The notes under the pieces were generated by a model, which saw only the letters and a list, made by a program, of their open reading frames with translations, had not been told where the DNA came from and did not search any database. The position numbers and the translations under genes were made by a program. From Owenia fusiformis (Eukaryota > Annelida > Polychaeta > Sabellida > Oweniidae), in contig CAIIXF020000004.1 in NCBI GenBank assembly GCA_903813345.2, forward strand, positions 7,213,525 to 7,277,524: DNA of 64,000 nucleotides, read 5' to 3'. Below, piece by piece: positions 54,159 through 64,000 of the stretch; position 1 is the first letter of the stretch, and every line of letters begins with the position of its first letter.

Positions 54159-56100
54159 TCACAACACATTACCTTATATAGACATAGTTCCAGAGGAAAT
54201 CGCTTTGCACATTCAGGATCTGATTGAATCTTGAGATGTATTAATTCACCATCTTGCCATTTTCAAACTGTGAATTTAGTTATAACACTTCTAGTTATTA
54301 TAGTTTCAAATTAATAATCGCCTTCATGACATGGAACAAAATAATTATTCCCATGACAAGCAACAAGAACACTAATTAATCCACAACTAACTGTAAACAT
54401 GACGACCAAATGTATATGAGAAACTTATAATCTTTTCGACAAGGAGGAAAACTCTGATGAAACATTGAATGAAATGGTAACACCATATGTAACAACATAC
54501 TGAATCAGTAACACCATAGTTACGCTATCTGTAACATAGTGACATCACAGTCAGAACTGAATCAGTGACATCACTTTAGAGGACAAACATTTTGATCTCA
54601 AATAACTGCAGCTCTTAAATGGCCAGTTGAAGTTCCACTTAAAGCATCTGTAAAGCTAAGTGTGAACAAGATATATCCACATTTTGCAGTTATAAACTTG
54701 GACAATACTCTCCCGTGGAAGGATCTGATGAAATACTCGTTAACATGACAAATTGGGAAAAAGATGTGACAGTCCCTGTACACCACAAATCGTATATTTT
54801 GACCCCTGAAGCAGCATCATTGCATTCCTTTAACATTGTATCTCCTTTCAAACAACAACAGCCATTGATCAAAACTGCCATGGTATACCATACATGCCAA
54901 ATCAGTGGGAACTTAAATTCCGAACCTACGTGCAAAACAATGTTTGTTAACGCGGACAATATTAAAAGCTACATGAATCCATCAAATCACCAAATACACA
55001 CAATCATTGACAGTGGCAGAACAATGGAAAAAACATTGGCCAGGTATATGGAGCACAGACTACAGCAGGGGTTTAGATACATGAACTATTAATCCATAGC
55101 ATGCCTTGTTATACATATATATTAGCAGGTAGGTCAATCGCTAACTTTGCCAAAATCTCATCCAACATGGTCACAATTTTTCCCAGGTATCTCAAAAATC
55201 GCCCATGAATTTTCAAAAAATAATCAAGTTCAGAAATTGTCTGAATGAAACATAACACGATTATGACGAGTTTCCGTGGCGATTTCAGAGGTTGTTGGTT
55301 AAGGTTAAAGATTGTGATAATGTTGGATATATTAGTGAAGGGGTTAAGCTTGTTAGATATGGTCTACCGAATCTTGGCTAGTTACACTATATGGACAAGA
55401 TGAAAACAATGCAATTATTGTTAAATCTCTCAAATAATTTATGTTCAAAATACAAAATTGAGTGAAAAACTGTACATTAACTGTACATTAACACGAATAC
55501 AAGAAAACAGGCCAATAGCCAGGATCCTAGATTGTTGGGAACTCAAAAAAATGATCAATAGGCTCTTGTAAAGTGACTTAAACAATTCAAAAAAATGTAA
55601 TTCATTCGTGACAATATGTTTGAGGGAAAACTAAAATGTATAATGTTTTACAGTTGAGTGGAGAAACACTGAGCCATACAGTGAGTTCTATATATATTTT
55701 AATACACCCTTAAAAATGTTATCAACCTTACCATCATCATTTATTTGTATGAAATTTATTCAGTTGTACATGTAATTTTGCATACTTAGATTTTTGCATT
55801 GATGTTTCAACATTTGTATATTTTCTTCAATGGAATCAGTGAGGTTATACCTAATATCTGATTTTCTCTTCATGTTTTCTTATTTTTTAAATTTTTGAGT
55901 TAAGTCACTCTCCTTCATTGAAACAACCAGTGCTGGCAATTTTTTTTAATTTTATGGTCAATTTATTTTATATTTCAACAATGTATACATGTATAGATAT
56001 TTGGGTTTTTACACTATGGTTCAATTCCCTCTTTAATCCCAGTTTAGGATCATTTGAACCATTACACCATATTTGAATATTAAAGTGTAATCTGCGACTG
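54159..56100 (+). other. SoxB2 3' UTR and downstream flank
   Basis: Probably includes a long 3' UTR. No poly(A) signal can be chosen over others. Contains an unusually long open stretch (next entry). Confidence 0.4.
54643..55092 (+). CDS. Unexplained open reading frame in the SoxB2 3' region
   Basis: The frame is open for 149 codons in AT-rich DNA, with the first ATG about 33 codons in (MTNWEKDVTVPVHHKSYILT onward, about 115 residues). No family is recognised. It could be chance, a conserved 3'-UTR element or a separate small gene. It has no visible promoter or splice signals. Confidence 0.2.
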   Translation, partial: SICKAKCEQDISTFCSYKLGQYSPVEGSDEILVNMTNWEKDVTVPVHHKSYILTPEAASLHSFNIVSPFKQQQPLIKTAMVYHTCQISGNLNSEPTCKTMFVNADNIKSYMNPSNHQIHTIIDSGRTMEKTLARYMEHRLQQGFRYMNY

Positions 56101-56149
56101 TATGGCTTTGTGTATCTTTTAATTCACTGTCTAATAGTGATTTGGCATA

Positions 56150-56335
56150 TTCTGCATTGGCAACATATTGCAACTTTAAATTGTTCACGAATAACAACAT
56201 AGTGTCACTTTAAATTGTTAAGGGATAACAACATATTGCCACTTTAAACTGTTTTCCTGAAGAACAACATATTGCCGCTTTAAATTGTTTTCAAGAATGA
56301 TAACATATTGCCACTTTAAATTGTTGAGATATGGC
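56150..56335 (+). repeat. ~47-bp minisatellite, five units
   Basis: Units of 'aacaacatattgccacttta' then 'aattgtt' with variable spacers (ttttcctgaag, aagggat and others). Confidence 0.8.
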
Positions 56336-56789
56336 TACAAATTGATACAATACTGTGTTCTTCATCTTGTTAAGTATGGTTTAATCCAATATTGAGAAAA
56401 TATGATATATTTATATTTGGTTTCAGTGGATCATCAACTCGTCATAAGAGTTCTAGTTTACATATCATTACTAGGAATTACAGGGTAACTTTTTAGCAGG
56501 TATCAGGCTTAGTTTGCCAAAGTGGTTCCAGAGTTATAGGTTTCCCTATACAGTCAAATCCACAGACCCCAAAAAATTGAGATGATCTTCAGGTTTTTGT
56601 TATTCTGTGTAGTTGACTGCACATAGTTTAGGAAATAACGTTCCAACATAAATATCACTCGTCTTAAGAGAGGACTTCCAAATACAGGGCTATGTAGTCT
56701 CTGTCTTGGAGGATTAAACTTGAGAATTGGGCCCTCTGCTTGGAGAATGGGTTCATCCTCATATTCTTTCCACTTTGGCAAATCAAGCT

Positions 56790-56930
56790 TGATAATTATG
56801 TATGAGTATATTTCAGTTATATATAAGTATATTATACTTATATATGAGTACATATTATACTTATACATGAATATATTATACTTATACATGAATATATTAT
56901 ACTTATACGTGAATATATTATACAGATGTT
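56790..56930. repeat. ~21-bp TATA-rich repeat
   Basis: Units of 'acttatacatgaatatatta' in tandem, five to six times. Tyrosine/isoleucine/methionine-rich peptides read from it are artefacts. Confidence 0.8.
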
Positions 56931-58100
56931 ATATACACAGAAGCGAAACATTCACTTAACTCAATACAGTTTCAGACAAATTCCATTCTAAATTATATAG
57001 CCTTTAAACAGATAAATCAGCCCTTATTGTATGGTTAATAGCTCTTATTGTATAGTTAATCAGATTAATCACCCCTTATTGTCATGATTAACAGGTTTAT
57101 CTGGATCTCATTGTATGTTCTAAAAGCCTATTGTATGTTTTATATGCTTATATCTGGTGAAAACTTGATGAATATCAATTCGGATCGTGGAAACCAGGGC
57201 GTAGATCACATGTAAACATGTTTTTCTGAGTTATTGTAAAGTGAAAATGCTCTTTCTTTTGACACCCTTTTTTGAATTACTTTATTTTTCTAGATTTGAA
57301 TAGACCCTTTAAGCTGTGCAAACTCTATTGAATTACAGTGAATAGATTTCTAAGGCGTTAGTATTTCAAATACACTGCCATACAATGGCACTGTTTGTTT
57401 CCCATTCAATAGAACAATCCTTTAAAAATTGAGTAAATTTTTTCTTATTCACAACGTATTTCTAAATCAGTCCACCTGTGTTTCTCAATGATATATACTT
57501 GGTTAACATATATAAAAGGCTTTCTTTCGTAGTGTTATTTTAAGCTTTTGTCATAGAGTTTTCTTGTTTTCTTCATAATTGTGAAATGTTTTACCCTTTG
57601 AGAGACTTAATACACATGATTTCCACTCTTTAATTACATATAATTCTTTGATCTAAGAGGCATTATTTATCAGAATATGTAGTCAGAAAATCATGAGACC
57701 GCACTTTCTGCCTATAAGTAGCTTGCTAACTTTCAGTCCATAATACTTCCTATTGATATTATCATTTAACCAAATGTACTTTGGTAAGTTTAACTGTTGA
57801 AGTGAATGTTTTGCCTCTGTGGATAAATAAACTTCGATTGTACATTTTCTTATTATTTGACAAGAATTTTCTTGTATTTGCTCTGTCACAGATTTTAATT
57901 ATTCAGTTATGCTCACTTTATCATAGTAATTAACTAATTAGTATTAATTGCTTATATAGCAATGATTATTTTCACCAGATTTTGACTGATTATATTTCAT
58001 TATGTCACCTCACTCACAAGGTTTCACAGCTTTTTCTGAGAGTCAATCATTTATAATTTGGTAGAAAAAGATATATTTTGTGGCATTTTGCTGCATATTT
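56931..58100. other. Intergenic, nothing recognised
   Basis: AT-rich. A short 'cttattgtatggttaatagc' duplication occurs near 57023-57100. Confidence 0.5.
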
Positions 58101-58106
58101 TGATTC

Positions 58107-58326
58107 ATCATAGTTGTAATTTGATTGGTTAATTGAAGTCACATGACAATATCATATGTATAACTTGATTGGTTGATTGAAGTCACATGACGATATCATA
58201 ATTGCAATTTGATTGGTTGATTGAACTTACATGACAATATCATAGCTGTAATTCAGTTGGTTCATTGAAGTCACATGACAATGTCATAGCTGTAATTTGA
58301 TTGGTTGATTGTAGTCACATGACAAA
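58107..58326 (+). repeat. ~45-bp array alternating inverted CCAAT and GTCACATGAC
   Basis: Five units of 'tttgattggttgattgaa' plus 'gtcacatgac' plus 'aatatcatagctgtaa'. The palindrome GTCACATGAC is intact in four units and damaged (cttacatgac) in one. ATTGG is present in all but one, where it is 'agttgg'. Confidence 0.85.
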
Positions 58327-59860
58327 ATGTAAAACACATACTCATATCAAGACAAATCTGTGGTTGAGTAATGCAAGGAAATTCTCATTGAACTTTGTGT
58401 TTATTTGTTTATTTTATTTAGTACTAACACTGACAACAATTTTATTTTTTAATTGGCAGTAAAAGTAAACATCATATGATTTCAACATCTGCAAAGAGGT
58501 CGTACTTTGAGGTGGCTATTAGAGGTGTTCTCATACATTTTTTGATACACCCCCTCACCATTCAAGGCATCTTTACATTTGTTGAGAGCTTTCACACACA
58601 CAATACATTTAAACTGTATTATGCAAGCGATTAACCTCACTGTATATATTTATAAAGTACATAAATTATATATATCTATACACATGTATATAATACAGGA
58701 ATCAAAAGTTGAAGCAATCTCATTTGGTGCATTTTGGTTTAATGCAATCTCTGGCACTTGTTTAATTTTGCAATTTAATATTTTGGTCTTATGATTTGCC
58801 AAAAGTAAATATGGAAAATTGCTGAAATGGACGGTGCCAAATAAGAAAAAGTAGTGACGTTTCAAGCCTTTCCCCCCCCCCCGCTACACACTTCGCCTCT
58901 CGTATATAGGTAGAAGGGGGTGGGGATTCATCGACTTGATGCAAAACAAAGAAAAAGTACAATTGTATAAAAACAATGACAATTATGAATTTCTACAATC
59001 CGGGGCAGAATTCTATTAAAGCCCAGAGTATGGGCCGGGTTGATTCTAGTAAAGTACACATCGGACTGTAATGTTCATAAATATACAGAGTTCATGATGT
59101 AATGAACCTCATGTATTGTACTATTGAACTCTTGGGTCTGCCAAATTTCAAATATGTTTAGTTAATTTAAGGTCTTGCCAAATAAAAATTTGAAAAAGGT
59201 AGTCTGTTATAAAATGATCGTGTCATTGAATCTCCTCAAAACAATGGAGAAAGGGGAGGCAAAGTCAGACTTCTAAATAGGTGAGGCAAATTTAAATTTT
59301 CATAAATGAATAGATAAATGTCTAATTAGTTTTTCTGTAAAACATTGATGAGGTATTTGCATTGCTTGCCTCATCGTTGCCTCACATTTGCCTCAACTTT
59401 GCCTAATTTGCCTCATCGTTGCCTCACCCATTTTATTATATTTGAAAAATTCTTGCCCTGATGTGGCTTCACCCAAGTGTTTAATATGCAGTATATGTGT
59501 CTGTAAATAGGATGTAAATATTACAAAAAACTTTTAATTTAGAGTTTATTAAATGTTGGCTCAAAGAGCAAGAGAGAAAGTGTCATATATTAGACATACT
59601 ATATAGTTGCATTGAAGAAGAACATGTCGCCTGTTGGGGGGGGGGGGTTCTATTGCCCATGCATTTGTAAGAACTGAGTGTGAGGGTTATATCCTGTTTG
59701 AATATACAGTTTAGAACACGGGTTCATAAAAATAAAGAAGTTTATTAAAGATAATTATTGCAATTTACTGGACTGTGTACATACATTACCTGAATTTATA
59801 TACATGTTTACAGTTGTACATGTTAATACAGTTGCATGGCAATAAAATTCCTCCTCCCTC
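58327..59860. other. Intergenic, nothing recognised
   Basis: AT-rich, with a run of 'ttgcctca' words near 59368-59430 and a poly(G) run near 59636-59647. Confidence 0.5.
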
Positions 59861-59865
59861 AACAT

Positions 59866-60062
59866 GTTCTTTATTCAACATGTTCTTATTTTGACATGTT
59901 CTTATTTCGACATGTTCTTATTTCGACATGTTCTTATTTCAACATGTTCTTATTTCGACATGTTCTTATTTCGACATGTTCTTATTTCGGCATGTTCTTA
60001 TTTCGGCATGTTCTTATTTTGACATGTTCTTATTTCAACCTGTTGTTCTTATTTTGACATGT
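59866..60062 (+). repeat. 17-bp minisatellite, about eleven units
   Basis: Units of 'acatgttcttatttcga' with single-base variants (ttttg, ttcaa, ttcgg). The 17-nt period cycles all three frames and produces repetitive peptides that are artefacts. Confidence 0.9.
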
Positions 60063-62860
60063 TTTTGTTTCTGTTTTGTTTACTTTCTTGTTTCAAGATT
60101 ATGAGGACTAACAATTGATTGGAGCATTATCAATCACAGTATCTTAAAATACTTGCATAATAGGACAATTTATATTGTTTGACAAAATGTATCAGACGAA
60201 GAATAAAAAATTCTTAAAAGTTCATCATGATTTATCTCAGTATGTTTTAGATGATATTTCTACATGCATTTCATTCCTCACATATGGACAAAACTGTTCT
60301 AGAAAAGTACCAAAAGGTACCAACAAAAGTACCGATAAGTACCAATACTTAGAATTCAGGCAAAGTTAAGATTGGCACCTTATAAGAAATTCTGAGATTT
60401 TTACCACCTATCACCCCCTTATCACCTATAGCACCACATATCACCTATAGCACCCCATATCGCCCCATAGTATTTTCTATTGTCCCAAGTATATCCCCAA
60501 AGTCTCCTCCTATAACCCAACCCCCATCCTTCTAACCTCATCAATAGTTACCTTAGTCATAGGAGTGTCAGTCTGAGTGCACATCTACCATTGTTTTTCT
60601 TGTAACCAGATCTAGCCAGGAATATAAAGTAAAATAATGTTATTTGTCTTGTATTCAACTCTATTGTTCTCTATAAACACAAGGAACAAAAAGTATCAAT
60701 TATTCTATGGAAAACAGGTAATGAAAACCTTACCTGCAATTATACCAATTTAGCGATTTATTCATTAATTTGGACCCATTGTCACATTTTCACAAAATCT
60801 ATAGACAGTTTCCACCACACTCCAGGGTTTGAATTCCAATTACTGGTCGTGGTTTTTTTATTGCATGTTTTCACAGTTATGAGGGTGGTATTGCGTTGGT
60901 TCATTATGCCAGGGTCGTGTTCAATGGTCTGAATGGTTGGCATCAGGATATAGATTTGAAATAACACTTAGAATTGTTCTGTATGTACACCTGTAACTGA
61001 GTCTATACATAGTTTATGTACAGGATACAATTTTTATGTGAAACTCGCTTTAATAGAGTTGCTTAATCTTTTTCCCCTAGCCCTGTTTCCCCCGGGATTT
61101 TTCTGATATTTAACAAAAAACGTTCGGACTTTAATACGAACAGGATCTCAATTAAGCACTGTTTTTGAACTGGGATCCAAACCTATTCGGAAAAACACAG
61201 GATACTTAAAAGTTCTGTGTCCCTTTAAAAAGCAAAGTGAAGTTTAACAAACGACCGAAATTAACACGCGTAGAGTTACAACCCCAAACTTTATAAAAAT
61301 CTTTTATATTGAGTCTGCCTTTTAGTATTTTACTGAGAAACTATGATATCACCAAAGGAAATGAAGTTTTATTTGTAAGGCATATTTGTATGGGATGAAA
61401 AGTTGCAACATTAAAGTGCTTATTTCTCTGAATCACTTGTCAATTCAGAGTTTCATTTGTTTTCGTGTTTGGAAGAATACAAAGAGCACCATGCGTTAAA
61501 CAATAGCGGGGATAATAGTTCCTTTCATTGGCAGATTTACCCTATTTAGCTCCTATTCAGAAGAATTGTAGCATTCCCGTGTTAAAAAATACCAACGAAA
61601 TCCTGTCAATTTCTCGCCGTTCTCGATTATCCTTCAATGAAACGTAAAATTTCTCGGTATCTTTGGTTAATATAGAGTCTCATCTTTATGCTCATGTGCT
61701 TAAATCCTCGCTTATTCCTCGCCCTTTTAGTGCATTTTGTCATTTAAAATATGACTATGATGAATGTTTGATTCATCAGTCACAATGGATTCCAATTATA
61801 GAGTAATCTATTAATTTCCTTGCTATTCATTGTAACCTCCCTCGAGATGGAAACAGATTTATTCCCCCATTCTGAAAAATCAAGTTTTATATAGAACACA
61901 AGTATAAATCCGTTGAAGTGCTTGGGCATTGTGTGAACGGATATGACTGTATACCACCAACATATACACCGTGATTTCAGAAATTTAAAGTTGATATTGA
62001 TGCACCGCTTGATAAAAAGAGATTTTATTGAACTAGTTTAAAATTTATCGTTTTAGGATTGTGAGGGGCTCTGATCGGGTTATAACAACCAATGTTTATT
62101 TTGTCATTTCCACTAAAATGGTACTCTGTAACGTCCTCCTTTGCCGGACGAAATGCATGTATAAAATATGTCTATTACATAATTTATATATCCTCATTTT
62201 GACTAAAAATGGATTTCAATAAATTTGATCGAAACATATTGTACGTTATCTTAGACCATTCGTATTCGAGGATGAATTATATTTAAAGCAGGGGAAGAAG
62301 TGTAACGATTATCACAAACTCATCTTATTGCTATCGTTGTGTTGGTTATTTCTTTTTCTGTTTGGTTGATTAGCCATTTAGTTATTCTCTCTATAATTTG
62401 ACGAAGCAATCAAACTCTAACTGAAGTATTAACATTGCGTTCAACACGAGGGTCGTTCAATAGATACTGAAACATCGAACATACCATTCGTAAAAGGCTC
62501 TCAATGCTAGTATTGCAGTTAAAGTGGGATCGCCAGATTTTTTAACTTCTTATTTTTGACTGCACCAATTTTGTTATAATTAGTGCATAATATGCTTATT
62601 TGTTATCAAACTGTACCTGGTTGCCTTGGTAACTTATTTCAAGTATTATTGTACAGCAATTCAGTCTGAGTTAGTATTGTAATTTAATTTTAATTGTAAT
62701 TCAAGATTTTTGTTACATTTGGATTCAGCTTAGAATTATTGTACATTGTATACAAATGTTAAATTATCATTTGAGAAAAAATAAATTGAATTTTCCAGAA
62801 CTAACTTTGTTGTTGGTTTGTGTTTTATGAGCGAAGATTAGTAAACTGCCAGGTCAATTC
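60063..62860. other. Intergenic, no gene recognised
   Basis: Short low-order repeats of 'aaaagtacc' (60298-60345) and 'atcacctatagcacc' (60420-60470). Otherwise featureless AT-rich DNA. Confidence 0.5.
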
Positions 62861-62871
62861 GCACAAGGGAT

Positions 62872-62925
62872 ATTGACCTCTATTTTAGCCTTGACCTTTC
62901 TCATGGCCTTGACCTTTTGTGATCA
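62872..62925 (-). repeat. Cluster of three TTGACCT words
   Basis: 'attgacctc', 'cttgacctt' and 'cttgacctt' at ~20-bp spacing. The complement AAGGTCAAG is the core of extended nuclear-receptor half-sites. Confidence 0.5.
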
Positions 62926-63228
62926 TGATCGAGCTTACAAAATGATGAAACATGAGAATTTCATTATAGTAACGATTTTTTTATATTATCCCGATGGAAC
63001 TTATAATGTTGTTTAACTTGATCTTAACCCGCACGTGACACTGGCAATTTGAAACAAATTACTAGAAAAGTGCACAAAATTGTTAACATGTCCAAATCCT
63101 TTATCATTCAGGATTACCTCTTTGAGAGGGAAAGTAATCAAATTATCAGTTATTGAATCAAGACTACACGGTATACAATTATACAAACTAGATGAGGAAG
63201 TTAATATATTTGATATACGCAAAAGGAA

Positions 63229-63400
63229 TAGTATGTACATTAATAAACAATATATTGTTTAACCATGACGTGGTATTTGATAGTCAAAGTTCGAGGCCGA
63301 TATGGGCAACATCTTTGGTTCAAGCAAAATATATGCAAATGAATAATATGTATATTAACAAAAAAGAGTATATTGTTTAACCACGTGGCATTTGATAATT
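63229..63400 (+). repeat. Local duplication of ~55 bp
   Basis: 'agtatgtacattaataaaca' with 'atattgtttaaccatgacgt' at about 63229-63276 reappears as 'atatgtatattaacaaaaaa' with 'atattgtttaaccacgtgg' at about 63347-63388. Confidence 0.65.
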
Positions 63401-64000
63401 TATTTTGATACCCATAGCAACTTGTTTGCTTCTGAAGGTTATCATGGTTTATCGTGTTGGTCAAAACTAAAATTGATCAAGACACATTTTCAAGAACCAG
63501 CATTCAGCAATTCGAACAATCTCCAAACATGAAAACGTTGGAGGCTTGCAAACTTGACAAATAACCCTTTTATTTAACTTTACTTTTCACGCTTTTTATT
63601 TCATATCCTGATTCTGTTATGTTATCAGCTCAAAATTTAACTTTAAAGTTTCAGAAACTCCTTTGAAAAGTTATTAAATTATGAAAAGTTTAAATGCATT
63701 CATTCTTCCCCTTTAAATGAGGCCTTTATACTTGAATTTCGTCCTTTGTGTGGCTTTGTGTTTGTCCGTGAGGCGTGACTTGGGTTGTTTAGAAGTAAAT
63801 GCTTCATGAGGGGTATACTACGTGAAATATTCACGCTCGATGAACACGGTCAATGCGGGGTTTAATAAATGTATTATATGTCCATTGTGTGTTACATTGA
63901 CTGCCTGTAGCTATTCAGTCATCTTTGTTATTATAACGACTATGAACGCAGCTTAAAACCCAATCCCTGTAATTAAGTAGAAATAAAGGTATGTGTGTAC

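Noticed and set aside
56554-56959. Tyrosine/isoleucine-rich frames on both strands
   Set aside because: Derived from a TATA-rich ~21-bp repeat.
59836-60057. Repetitive 73-codon frame
   Set aside because: A 17-bp minisatellite cycling through frames, not a gene.
1-64000. tRNA, rRNA or snRNA genes
   Set aside because: I saw no cloverleaf with A/B boxes, no ribosomal segments and no recognisable U-snRNA. A covariance-model scan would be needed to exclude decayed copies.

Overview
The window looks like AT-rich, repeat-dense invertebrate nuclear DNA. The nested genes, GT-AG introns, solo LTR, many palindromic MITEs and minisatellites support this. The repeat types, especially the TGTCACCACC-ended satellite element and the GGAC-rich 'aaaatggccgcc' repeats, suggest a lophotrochozoan, most likely a mollusc. 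That is an inference, since no species-level marker is present.

Layout. (1) 1-12975, minus strand: the 5' part of COG6, with exon 1 at 12868-12975, exon 2 at 2270-2413 and the rest beyond the left edge. Its 10.4-kb intron 1 contains a complete opposite-strand three-exon gene for a single-domain rhodanese (8813-10561). (2) 13248-18662, plus strand: a second rhodanese gene with four exons and a mitochondrial-type N-terminus. Its start lies 272 bp from the COG6 start, giving a divergent promoter. A 950-bp solo LTR with four CCAAT boxes and a TATA box sits in its intron 1 in sense orientation. The two rhodanese genes share two intron positions and a 163-nt catalytic exon, so they are tandem paralogues. 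(3) 19989-22033, minus strand: a nodulin-like MFS transporter whose only intron lies wholly inside a 610-bp foldback element flanked by TTAA. (4) 22.0-50.6 kb: gene-poor DNA with a broken LINE interrupted by a hairpin MITE, a mariner relic, several foldback elements, a MULE-like MITE, minisatellites and a 1.9-kb element holding a ~135-bp satellite. (5) 50.7-54.2 kb, plus strand: a SoxB2 (Sox14/21-type) gene with a probable 5'-UTR exon ending at 51097 and one coding exon at 53328-54158. (6) 54.2-64 kb: 3'-flanking DNA with several minisatellites, including an array alternating CCAAT boxes with GTCACATGAC E-box palindromes.

The most interesting signal is the MFS intron. The inverted-repeat arms of one transposon-like insertion supply both the GT donor and the AG acceptor, directly opposite each other in the predicted hairpin. 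Removing the element plus one TTAA restores a continuous reading frame. This looks like birth of an intron from a transposable element (an introner). A second theme is that three other splice sites in the window (COG6 exon 2 acceptor, rhodanese-1 exon 1 donor and exon 2 acceptor) each lie at the edge of a tandem array made of copies of that same splice site.
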